DNA from: an uncultured bacterium
Lineage (GTDB): Bacteria > Patescibacteriota > Minisyncoccia > Phycocordibacterales > UBA9973
Direction of reading: 5' to 3'
Assembly: GCA_903895055.1 (NCBI GenBank)
Contig: CAITSL010000021.1
Location: 1-11,345 of the forward strand
DNA: 11,345 bases
In this document: one piece after another, positions 1 through 5,604 of the stretch
How the letters are laid out: each line of letters starts with the position of its first letter
Position numbering within the stretch: position 1 is the first letter of the stretch
Position numbers and translations under genes: made by a program
The notes under the pieces: model-generated
Told to the model about the DNA's origin: nothing
What the model saw: only the letters and a program-made list of their open reading frames with translations
Databases searched by the model: none

Positions 1-25
1 AATCTCGCCAAAAGAACAAAGTCGA

Positions 26-70
26 GGAAAATGGAAATCCTAATCCCCAAAATTTTTGTTTCCATTTTCC
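26..70. repeat. 12-bp perfect inverted repeat (hairpin)
   Basis: GGAAAATGGAAA (26-37) and TTTCCATTTTCC (59-70) are perfect reverse complements with a 21-nt loop. No T-run follows, so this is not a classic intrinsic terminator for a gene upstream of the window. TCCATTTT recurs at 61-68 and 74-81. The rest of 1-258 holds no convincing gene on either strand. A weak promoter could lie at 218-247 (TTGTGT, 18 nt, TAAAAT), before the start at 259. The role of the hairpin is unknown: mRNA end stabilisation or a remnant of a mobile palindrome are both possible. Confidence 0.5.
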
Positions 71-258
71 GAGTCCATTTTGAATTAGCACATTAGTAGA
101 GCGTAGTAGGAATATTGAAGAAAAGAAAAAAGTGGAGCGTAAACCTTAGCTCATTTGGAAACTTTTACAAATTTCTGCTAAAGTAGGTTCTAGCGGAGTT
201 TAATAAGCACTCCACGATTGTGTTTGTACATCCTTTAAAGTTAAAATACTTAGTGAAT

Positions 259-408
259 ATGGACAAAGAAGATTTACAAAAAAAAATAGATGAATTAGAA
301 CCGGAGACCGTTCAGCCTGATTTTTGGAATTCGAAAGACAGAGCGCAAGATGTCTTAAGGGAGATTGCAGAGTTGCGGGGAAAATTGGTCAAACAGCAAG
401 AGCAACAA
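259..408 (+). other. RF2 N-terminal module (domain 1 start) fused to the glycosyltransferase
   Basis: Aligned without gaps to the N-terminus of prfB in this window (RF2 residues 10-45 against residues 9-44 here), I count 19 identities in 36 positions, including P-D-F-W, A-Q, and L-x-E-I-x-E-L-x-x-K-L. At DNA level the two share a 13-nt exact match, CCTGATTTTTGGA (316-328 and 3544-3556). The likeness stops at the K-L pair in both genes; after that prfB goes into its catalytic core and this gene into the glycosyltransferase. By hand count G+C is about 40% in this segment against about 26% in 541-660. In RF2 this region belongs to the helical domain 1 that contacts the factor-binding side of the ribosome; whether it has any such role here is unknown. 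Confidence 0.75.
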
Positions 409-1527
409 GTTTCGTCGAAAAATATTTTTCTCATTATTACTCGCGATGCAAGTATTTTTGACCCTCTCTTGCCCTCAGGCAAGCTGGTAGCAGACATTGC
501 TTCAGTTGTTCCCGAACTGCATATTATCTACATCGGAAGAAAACAAGAATTATCAAAAAAAATAAATGAAAATACTTTCATATACACGGTGAGAAATATT
601 CCATTTCTTAATTTCTTTACTGTATATCAAGTCATCTTGTCGCAACTAGTTTGGAAAAGACATTTTCTTCCAACCGTAGTTGTCAACATTGGAGATGAAG
701 TCGGACTGGCTAAAATATTTTCAAAAAAATATCTTCGGCCTCTTTATGTTTTCTATTCGTATACAAAAATTTTGGGCAAGAGTAGAATTTCAATAAATGC
801 CCTGATAGGAGCAAATTCGAAGAAGATTATTATTCCAAATGAATATATTGAGCAAACCATTAAAAATCATCCTAAATATAAATCTACCGAGACAGAAATA
901 AAAATTCTCAACGAATACTTAAATATACCGGAGCTGGAACATGCTTTCGCCGGAGAGAGTATTGAGGAAGAAGTTGATTCAAGAAATAAAATTTTTAGTA
1001 TAGTTATTTTTCCACACCATGCGGGCATTGACTGCTTTTCTACAATTAAAAAGATAACCAAGGAAGTTTCATCTTCAATTACGAAATTTCAATTTAATTT
1101 GGTTGTTAAGAGGGGCCAATTTTTGCAGGCCAAGATACTTCAATTTTTGTTCAAATTACCAGTTATCATTTCCAAAGAAAACAAGGATTCTGTTAATATA
1201 TTCCGCACATCTCGCCTAATGCTTTATTTTGACAGTCCTAAAGTTACCTATGAGCCTATCCTTTATTCGCTTATTTCTAGTTGTCCAGTTCTATCTTCGG
1301 GCGATGAATATAGTAAAATAATTCTATTTAATTCCGGTTTTGAAGAATTTAGCCACCTAGAGCGAAATGGCAAAACCTTTGGTCTAGCTATAAAAAAACT
1401 TATTAATGATCCATATCTTTACTCAAAATACAAGATAAATTGTTCAGGATTTACCAAAACCGCTTTTACTCACGATCACAATAAATATATAACAGAACTA
1501 CGAAACATTCTAGATACTCATGCTTGA
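259..1527 (+). CDS. Divergent GT-B-like glycosyltransferase with an RF2-like N-terminal extension
   Basis: A 422-residue protein from ATG 259. The same frame is open back to a GTG at 220, but those 13 residues match nothing and ATG 259 lies at the same place relative to the PDFW motif as the start of the window's own RF2. Residues 1-45 resemble the start of RF2 (PDFW at 20-23, then a K/R-A-Q helix and E-L-x-x-K-L). From about residue 56 the protein looks like a two-domain retaining glycosyltransferase: alternating hydrophobic strands and helices, then near the C-terminus a T-Y-E-P...C-P-V-L-S-S stretch followed by a helix ending L-I-N-D-P, which resembles the conserved Glu region and tail of GT4/GT1-type enzymes. 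No signal peptide or membrane helix is evident. Substrates cannot be told. It would transfer sugar at the cytoplasmic side, perhaps for envelope glycans. It ends 13 nt before a tRNA. The glycosyltransferase call is by fold pattern only. Confidence 0.6.
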   Translation: MDKEDLQKKIDELEPETVQPDFWNSKDRAQDVLREIAELRGKLVKQQEQQVSSKNIFLIITRDASIFDPLLPSGKLVADIASVVPELHIIYIGRKQELSKKINENTFIYTVRNIPFLNFFTVYQVILSQLVWKRHFLPTVVVNIGDEVGLAKIFSKKYLRPLYVFYSYTKILGKSRISINALIGANSKKIIIPNEYIEQTIKNHPKYKSTETEIKILNEYLNIPELEHAFAGESIEEEVDSRNKIFSIVIFPHHAGIDCFSTIKKITKEVSSSITKFQFNLVVKRGQFLQAKILQFLFKLPVIISKENKDSVNIFRTSRLMLYFDSPKVTYEPILYSLISSCPVLSSGDEYSKIILFNSGFEEFSHLERNGKTFGLAIKKLINDPYLYSKYKINCSGFTKTAFTHDHNKYITELRNILDTHA

Positions 1528-1540
1528 TTTACTTTGAAAA

Positions 1541-1611
1541 GCCGATATAGTTCAGTGGCAGAACACTGCTTTCGTAAAGCAGGAACGTGGGTCCGATTCC
1601 CACTCTCGGCT
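1541..1611 (+). tRNA. tRNA-Thr (anticodon CGU)
   Basis: A 71-nt cloverleaf: acceptor 1541-1547 with 1604-1610, D stem GTTC/GAAC (1550-1553, 1561-1564) with a 7-nt loop containing GG, anticodon stem CTGCT/AGCAG, loop TTCGTAA with anticodon CGT at 1573-1575, a 4-nt variable loop, and T stem GTGGG/CCCAC. The first 10 bases and the anticodon match bacterial tRNA-Thr and would read ACG. CCA is not encoded. Odd features: a T6-C67 mismatch in the acceptor stem, C at position 55 of the T loop (TCCGATT, where T55 is nearly invariant), and T73 instead of the usual A73 of bacterial tRNA-Thr. The tRNA is likely transcribed with dapF, which starts 4 nt after the discriminator base. A divergent working tRNA is more likely than a decayed one because all four stems otherwise pair. 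Confidence 0.9.
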
Positions 1612-1615
1612 CAAA

Positions 1616-2431
1616 ATGAATATCTTTTTTACAAAAATGCATGGTTTGGGAAATGATTTTGTCGTCATCGATAATTTTAATGGGCGGATAAAATTGGCTA
1701 AAGAAGAAATTGTGCTTCTGTGCGATCGGCATAAGGGGATCGGGGGAGATGGTCTCATTTTGGTTGAAAGCTCTGAAAAAGATTTGGACTGTTTTATGAA
1801 TTATTACAATGCGGATGGTGGTGAAGCCGAAATGTGCGGGAATGGCATCAGATGTGCGGCGAAATTTTTGAAAAATGATTATTTAAAAAATCAGGATACT
1901 TTTTCAATAGAAACTCGTGCGGGAATAAAAAAAATAGCGTGTGAAAAAGATGGTACTTTTTCGGTGAATATGGGGAAGCCTGTTTTTATGCATCAAGATT
2001 TTCCAGATAGAAAAACAAGCTTAGAAGGTTTGGAACTAGATTTTGTTTCTATGGGCAATCCGCATGCGGTGGCCTTGGTAGATGATTTAAAATCTTTTGA
2101 TTTGGAAAAAATTGGCCCCAAAATAGAGCGGGATTCACATTTTCCGAATAAAATAAATCTAGAATTGGTGGAGAAAAAAAACGGTAAAAAATATAAAGTT
2201 TTGGTGTGGGAAAGGGGCTGTGGGATGACTCTGGCCTGTGGCACCGGGGCTTGTGCTGTCTATGCTATAATGCAAAAAACCCGTTCGACAGGCTCAGGGC
2301 AGGCAAAAAAAGAAATTACCATAGAACTGCCTGGTGGAGAACTTTTTATCAAAGAAAACAAAGCTGGGGAGATTATCCTGCGAGGGGAGGCGGAAAGTGT
2401 CTATAAAGGAGAAGTGTACTTGTCCCGTTAG
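1616..2431 (+). CDS. dapF: Diaminopimelate epimerase
   Basis: Converts LL-diaminopimelate to the meso form (EC 5.1.1.7) in the cytoplasm without a cofactor, feeding peptidoglycan cross-links and lysine. The 271-residue length is normal. The N-terminal family signature F-T-K-M-H-G-L-G-N-D-F is at residues 5-15, which fixes the start at ATG 1616. The two catalytic cysteines are visible: Cys74 in MCGNGIRC and Cys208 in ACGTGAC. The E-x-P-G-G motif is near 238-241. Between the second cysteine loop and E-L-P-G-G the protein carries about 5 extra residues relative to E. coli DapF; these come from a palindromic element (2280-2304). There is no Shine-Dalgarno sequence: the 3' end of a tRNA lies 4 nt upstream, so after tRNA processing the mRNA would be almost leaderless. 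The next gene starts 9 nt after the TAG stop. Confidence 0.96.
   Translation: MNIFFTKMHGLGNDFVVIDNFNGRIKLAKEEIVLLCDRHKGIGGDGLILVESSEKDLDCFMNYYNADGGEAEMCGNGIRCAAKFLKNDYLKNQDTFSIETRAGIKKIACEKDGTFSVNMGKPVFMHQDFPDRKTSLEGLELDFVSMGNPHAVALVDDLKSFDLEKIGPKIERDSHFPNKINLELVEKKNGKKYKVLVWERGCGMTLACGTGACAVYAIMQKTRSTGSGQAKKEITIELPGGELFIKENKAGEIILRGEAESVYKGEVYLSR
2280..2304 (+). repeat. CPR-type palindromic element inside dapF
   Basis: The sequence CCCGTTCGACAGGCTCAGGG followed by CAGGC interrupts an AT-rich gene with a GC-rich block. It shares TTCGAC and GCTCAGGGC with the element in prfB at 3822-3854. From general knowledge, CCCTTCGACAGGCTCAGGG-like repeats are common in CPR genomes. Here it is translated in frame as R-S-T-G-S-G-Q, in a surface loop before the E-L-P-G-G motif, where other DapF proteins are shorter. 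Confidence 0.65.
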
Positions 2432-2440
2432 AAAAATAAG

Positions 2441-3466
2441 ATGTTCCATAAAAAGAAAAAAATTTATGAGGGAGAAAATGCCATTAGGTCTTTTCTTTTA
2501 CCAAGTAATTTTGGTTTAACTTCTGTGGTTGAATTACCCAAATTGCTTAATCCATTTTTAAAAGACAGAGTAAGAATTTTTGTGAAACTTGTTCACTCTG
2601 CTCCTCTGGGTAATATAAAGTCTTTGCCGTCGTATGTGATGTTGAAGAATATAAAAGAGAAAGATCGAAAAAAAATTAAAAATCTAGTGGAATATTCTTC
2701 CGGCAATACCGCTTTGTCTTTAACTGTCTTATCACAGTACTTTGGCATTCCCAAAATGCATGCGATCATTACTCCTGATGTGCCTCTACACAAGCAAAGA
2801 TTGCTGCAGCTTGTTGGCACTAATCTTTTAATTTCGCATGGATCACCTTGTCCGGGAGTATTTGATACAAAGGGTGGGATTTATGATGCCAAAATATTTG
2901 GCAGGAAGCCTGGTTGGTATAATTTGAATCAATATGTTAATCCCGGGAACATAGAATCTTCTGCTTTATATGTTGGTGAAGAATTATGGCATCAATTTGG
3001 TCCGAAACTTTCTGTTTTTATTGCGAGTATGGGCACAGGGGGGACTATAACTGGAGCAGGGAGGTATTTAAAAAATAAAAAATCCAATATAAAAGTAATT
3101 GGGTCAGCTATTAAAAAAGGCTCAGCCATTCCTGGACCTCGGGGAGAAGTAGAAATACACAAATTGGGAATTGATTGGCAAAGTGTAGTGGATGAAGTAG
3201 TGCCGGTTGATTCAAGGTCTGCATTTCAAAAAAGTTTGGAACTGGTAAGGCTGGGGATTTTTGTGGGTCCATCTACGGGCATGCAACTAGCAGCTATTTT
3301 ATTTAAAATAAAAGAATATAAAAAGAAAAAATTATTAAAAAGTCTTAGAAATAAAGATGGAGAAATTATTTGCTGTTTCCTGGCTTGTGATTCCATGGTA
3401 CCTTATGTGGATGATTATTTTTCTGTTTTACCAAAAAGTTTTTTCCCGAAGGTGAAAGATTTATAA
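2441..3466 (+). CDS. Cysteine synthase-like PLP enzyme (fold type II)
   Basis: A 341-residue member of the tryptophan-synthase-beta/CysK fold family. Visible landmarks: the presumed PLP lysine Lys60 in P-L-G-N-I-K-S-L, the substrate loop S-S-G-N-T at 86-90, the phosphate-binding loop M-G-T-G-G-T at 197-202, and the pyridine-nitrogen Ser in G-P-S-T-G at 276-280. In CysK the lysine motif reads G-S-V-K-D-R; here Asp-Arg is replaced by Ser-Leu, and N-P-G-N replaces N-P-A-N, so substrate and reaction cannot be assigned: O-acetylserine sulfhydrylase, another beta-replacement enzyme or an amino-acid lyase are all possible. It is flanked by dapF (9 nt upstream) and prfB (17 nt downstream) on the same strand and is probably part of one transcription unit. 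There is no clear ribosome binding site; ATG 2441 is the first start after dapF. Confidence 0.8.
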   Translation: MFHKKKKIYEGENAIRSFLLPSNFGLTSVVELPKLLNPFLKDRVRIFVKLVHSAPLGNIKSLPSYVMLKNIKEKDRKKIKNLVEYSSGNTALSLTVLSQYFGIPKMHAIITPDVPLHKQRLLQLVGTNLLISHGSPCPGVFDTKGGIYDAKIFGRKPGWYNLNQYVNPGNIESSALYVGEELWHQFGPKLSVFIASMGTGGTITGAGRYLKNKKSNIKVIGSAIKKGSAIPGPRGEVEIHKLGIDWQSVVDEVVPVDSRSAFQKSLELVRLGIFVGPSTGMQLAAILFKIKEYKKKKLLKSLRNKDGEIICCFLACDSMVPYVDDYFSVLPKSFFPKVKDL

Positions 3467-3467
3467 T
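3439..3467 (+). promoter_or_regulatory. Possible promoter before prfB
   Basis: A perfect TATAAT at 3462-3467 overlaps the stop codon of the PLP enzyme gene. The -35 region at 3439-3444 (TTTTTT, 17-nt spacer) is poor. A transcript starting about 6-7 nt after the -10 box would have a leader of about 10 nt. In such AT-rich DNA a TATAAT can arise by chance, so this is tentative. Confidence 0.3.
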
Positions 3468-3483
3468 TTAAAAGAACCAATTT

Positions 3484-4401
3484 ATGTCAGAAGAATTAAA
3501 TATAGATGAAAAAATAAAAGAATTGGAAAAGGTGATGACTTCCCCTGATTTTTGGAGTGACAAAACGAAAGCCCAGGCTATTTTAAAAGAAATCTCAGAG
3601 CTGAAGAATAAGCTTGGCGGCGCCCAAAAGTATGATAAGGGGAATGCTATCATCACAATTATTTCCGGCGCGGGAGGAGACGATGCGGAAGATTTTTCTC
3701 GGATGTTGCTTGAGATGTATATGAAATATGTCGACAGAAAAAAATGGGGAGTTTCTTTTATCCATGAGCATAAAAATGACCACGGAGGATATAGAAATGT
3801 TTCTTTTGAAGTAGGGGAGAACCCTTCGACTCGCGATGCTCGCTCAGGGCGAAGTGGGCCTTACGGCACACTTCGAAATGAGTCCGGGGTGCATCGCTTG
3901 GTGCGTCTTTCGCCTTTCAATTCAAAAAAGTTGAGGCACACTTCTTTTTCTTTGGTGGAAGTATTGCCCAAATTTTCAAAACTGGAGGAAAAAGATTTTG
4001 TCATTCCGGAGTCTGATTTGAAAATTGAATTTTCGCGGGCCGGCGGTCCGGGCGGACAGAATGTGAATAAAAGAGAAACGGCTGTTCGAGTAGTGCATGT
4101 TCCGACCGGTATTTCTGTGCATGCGTCAGGGGAGCGTTCGCAAGAACAAAATCGCGAAATGGCGCTTTCCATCTTGCGCGCCAAGATTTTTAAATATGCG
4201 GAGAAAGAAAAAAAGACCATAGAAGAAGCAATGAAAAAAACATCGGGCACGGAGATAGAATGGGGGAGCCAGATTCGTTCATATGTGCTCCATCCATATA
4301 AAATGGTCAAAGATCATCGCACCCTCGCTGAGACTTCGGATGCAGATGGCGTCTTGTCCGGGAATTTGGATTTATTTATCGAAGCGGAAAGAAATTTGTA
4401 A
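3484..4401 (+). CDS. prfB: Peptide chain release factor 2, short domain 1 form
   Basis: Recognises UGA and UAA in the ribosomal A site and triggers peptide release. The class-2 tripeptide S-P-F is at residues 143-145 and the catalytic G-G-Q at 190-192 in [11 protein letters not shown]. The protein has 305 residues, against about 365 in E. coli: after the first helical segment (P-D-F-W at 21-24, E-L-K-N-K-L at 39-44) some 60 residues of domain 1 are absent and the core starts at about residue 55. As far as I recall, short forms of this kind are usual in Parcubacteria. Translation starts downstream of the place where most bacteria have the autoregulatory +1 frameshift, so that control is absent. 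Residues 113-125 are an extra loop made by a palindromic element; homologues go straight from the strand into Y-G-T-L-R-N-E-S-G. No Shine-Dalgarno sequence is seen. Confidence 0.95.
   Translation: MSEELNIDEKIKELEKVMTSPDFWSDKTKAQAILKEISELKNKLGGAQKYDKGNAIITIISGAGGDDAEDFSRMLLEMYMKYVDRKKWGVSFIHEHKNDHGGYRNVSFEVGENPSTRDARSGRSGPYGTLRNESGVHRLVRLSPFNSKKLRHTSFSLVEVLPKFSKLEEKDFVIPESDLKIEFSRAGGPGGQNVNKRETAVRVVHVPTGISVHASGERSQEQNREMALSILRAKIFKYAEKEKKTIEEAMKKTSGTEIEWGSQIRSYVLHPYKMVKDHRTLAETSDADGVLSGNLDLFIEAERNL
3822..3854 (+). repeat. CPR-type palindromic element inside prfB
   Basis: Starts CCCTTCGACTCGC and ends GCTCAGGGCGAAG. CCCT (3822-3825) can pair with AGGG (3846-3849), GCGA (3833-3836) with TCGC (3840-3843), and CTTCG (3824-3828) alternatively with CGAAG (3850-3854). 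It is translated in frame as part of a 13-residue insertion (RF2 113-125) absent from E. coli RF2. It shares TTCGAC and GCTCAGGGC with the dapF copy, and these blocks are read in the same phase in both genes, giving Ser-Thr and Ser-Gly. Confidence 0.7.
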
Positions 4402-4424
4402 ACATGCTTTTCCACAGTTCGAGT

Positions 4425-4453
4425 TTGACTTATGTATAGACATTGTATATACT
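4425..4453 (+). promoter_or_regulatory. mazEF promoter (sigma70 type)
   Basis: TTGACT at 4425-4430, a 17-nt spacer and TATACT at 4448-4453 form a near-consensus housekeeping promoter. With normal geometry transcription would start at about 4460, which is the A of the mazE ATG, so the mRNA would be leaderless. It lies in the 58-nt gap after prfB and makes the toxin-antitoxin pair an independent unit. Confidence 0.8.
4433..4452. promoter_or_regulatory. Putative MazE/MazEF operator
   Basis: Two direct TGTATA repeats (4433-4438, 4444-4449) lie 11 nt apart, about one helical turn. GTATA (4434-4438) and TATAC (4448-4452) form an inverted repeat with a 9-nt gap, and GTATATAC (4445-4452) is itself a palindrome. 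All overlap the spacer and -10 box, the usual place for autorepression by an AbrB-fold antitoxin. Binding is inferred. Confidence 0.45.
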
Positions 4454-4459
4454 CTACCG

Positions 4460-4702
4460 ATGACTACAACGATTCAAAAATGGGGAAATAGTTTAGCGGT
4501 GCGTTTACCAAAGGAACTTGCTGAAAGTCTTAACTGGTCGGCAGGGGCTATTGTTGGTTTTGAAAAAATTGGAGATAAGATTATTGTCACTACAACTCGT
4601 CCTATCTATACTATAGAAGATATGGTGAGGGGAATAACAAAGAAAAACCGACATAAACTAATATTACCAGATGATAAACCAAGAGGGAAAGAAGTATGGT
4701 AA
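4460..4702 (+). CDS. mazE: MazE-like antitoxin (AbrB/SpoVT fold)
   Basis: An 80-residue protein that should neutralise the toxin encoded next to it and repress the operon. The N-terminal DNA-binding signature is clear: T-I-Q-K-W-G-N-S-L-A-V-R-L-P at residues 4-17, the swapped-hairpin barrel of MazE/PemI proteins. The C-terminal tail ends in G-K-E-V-W, the usual toxin-binding end of this family. The frame is open further upstream, back into prfB, but ATG 4460 starts at the family N-terminus and sits exactly at the predicted transcription start. Its last codons overlap the toxin start by 7 nt, which couples their translation. Confidence 0.93.
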   Translation: MTTTIQKWGNSLAVRLPKELAESLNWSAGAIVGFEKIGDKIIVTTTRPIYTIEDMVRGITKKNRHKLILPDDKPRGKEVW

Positions 4703-5034
4703 AAAATGCCACGATTTTAGAGAGAGGTGATATTGTATGGATTGATTTTGATCCAACAAAAGGACATGAACAATCTGGACTTCGTCCAGCGGTGATAATT
4801 TCACCCTCAAGTTATAATTCTTTTTCAGGTATAGTTTTAGTTTGTCCTATGACCAGCAGACGGAAGGATTATTTTTTTGAGGTTCCGATAGAAGGACCAA
4901 AAGGAAAATCCTTTGTCCTAGCTGATCAAATAAGATCGGTGGATATTAAAGAAAGAGTCAAAAAGAAAGAAGGCAGACTGACAGAATCAGAAATAAATAT
5001 GATTTTAGCTAAAGCTTCTGTTTTGTTTAAATAA
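4696..5034 (+). CDS. mazF: MazF/PemK-family mRNA endonuclease toxin
   Basis: A 112-residue toxin, the usual length. It begins with the family pattern R-G-D-I-V-W-I-D-F-D-P-T (residues 10-21), then G-L-R-P-A-V-I-I-S with the catalytic-type arginine, and C-P-M-T-S with the conserved Thr. MazF proteins cut single-stranded RNA at short sequences; the target here cannot be predicted. Its start lies inside the end of mazE, and GAGGG at 4683-4687 gives it one of the few good Shine-Dalgarno sequences of the window, 8 nt before ATG. A terminator follows at once. The pair sits between housekeeping genes with its own promoter, consistent with a chromosomal accessory module. All key residues seem intact, so it is likely active. 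Confidence 0.93.
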   Translation: MVKNATILERGDIVWIDFDPTKGHEQSGLRPAVIISPSSYNSFSGIVLVCPMTSRRKDYFFEVPIEGPKGKSFVLADQIRSVDIKERVKKKEGRLTESEINMILAKASVLFK

Positions 5035-5035
5035 A

Positions 5036-5060
5036 AAAAGCCGGCAGTCGCTCGGCTTTT
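5036..5060. terminator. Two-way intrinsic terminator after mazF
   Basis: AAAAGCCG (5036-5043) pairs with CGGCTTTT (5053-5060) around a 9-nt loop. On + it has a T4 tail; on - the stem is followed by seven Ts (complement of 5033-5039). It can stop mazEF transcription and also that of the minus-strand gene ending at 5096. Confidence 0.85.
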
Positions 5061-5095
5061 GTAATATTGGCGAACAGAAAGGGAAAGGACTATGC

Positions 5096-5489
5096 CTAAC
5101 CTAAATGTAAGTCATTAAAGAGGTTTTCTCCACTCCAAGCTTTCCTCCTTTCCTCTTTCTCTTTGCGTTTTTGCTCCAGCTCTCGCTCCTTTGCAATCAT
5201 AACTTTTTGTTTTTCATGATATTTTCTCACCTGTTCAGGTTTTAAAAGAATACCATGGGCTATGGCATACTCTGGATCTTTTTTGGCCAATTTTTTTAAT
5301 CGCCATTCTCGCAGTTTTTCTTTCGAAGGGATTATTCTTACTATCGCAAAGATGACGATAAGGAGTCCAAGAAAAATCCTACCCTGTAAAAAAGGGGGGG
5401 GCGGGGAGATGTGTTGCAATAATTAGCAATGATGCTAAAATCAGGCAAAAAATAAAGGCCGAAATGATGTCTTTTGTTCTCTTTTTCAT
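5096..5489 (-). CDS. Small two-helix membrane protein, split by a C8 homopolymer
   Basis: As written, two frames overlap. An upstream frame (5489-5379) starts M-K-K-R-T-K, has one hydrophobic helix (residues 8-26), and stops just past a C8 run (G8 on +, 5394-5401). A downstream frame (5419-5096, 107 codons) begins before the run, has a second hydrophobic helix and then a very charged Lys/Glu/Arg tail. With seven instead of eight C the two join into one 130-residue protein: short basic start, helix 8-26, a Pro-rich turn, helix 37-53, then a cytoplasmic charged, probably coiled-coil tail. That layout is far more protein-like than either piece, so I think it is one gene. The function is not recognised. 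Causes could be phase variation, ribosomal slippage, a true frameshift mutation or a sequencing error. It converges on mazF and diverges from ftsE. Confidence 0.7.
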
Positions 5490-5589
5490 ATTACAGGGGT
5501 TTAAGGGTTTATTTTCGAAGAAATTTTAAATTCAATTTTAGTTTACCACCTTTAAGGAGCTCAGTCAAATGCAGATTTTTGGGTTTTTG

Positions 5590-5598
5590 TGATAGAAT
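5590..5598 (+). promoter_or_regulatory. ftsE promoter, extended -10
   Basis: TGATAGAAT fits the extended -10 pattern TGnTATAAT, with the -10 hexamer TAGAAT at 5593-5598. No good -35 box is seen, as is common for extended -10 promoters. Six bases separate the box from the GTG start at 5605, so the transcript would begin at the start codon. Confidence 0.6.
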
Positions 5599-5604
5599 GA
5601 GAGA

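Noticed and set aside
220..258. GTG at 220 as start of the first gene
   Set aside because: The 13 added residues match nothing; ATG 259 aligns with the prfB start relative to P-D-F-W.
468..483. CTTGCC-CTCA-GGCAAG hairpin
   Set aside because: A 6-bp stem inside a coding region without a T-run; likely chance.
3440..3490. RF2 programmed +1 frameshift site
   Set aside because: The prfB frame is open from ATG 3484 with no CTT-TGA slip site or upstream coding part.
3861..4310. 149-codon open frame on the minus strand
   Set aside because: It lies wholly opposite the conserved prfB core and has no recognisable domain; an antisense shadow.
4283..4459. Upstream extension of mazE into prfB
   Set aside because: It would overlap prfB by about 120 nt and precede the mazE promoter; the family N-terminus begins at ATG 4460.
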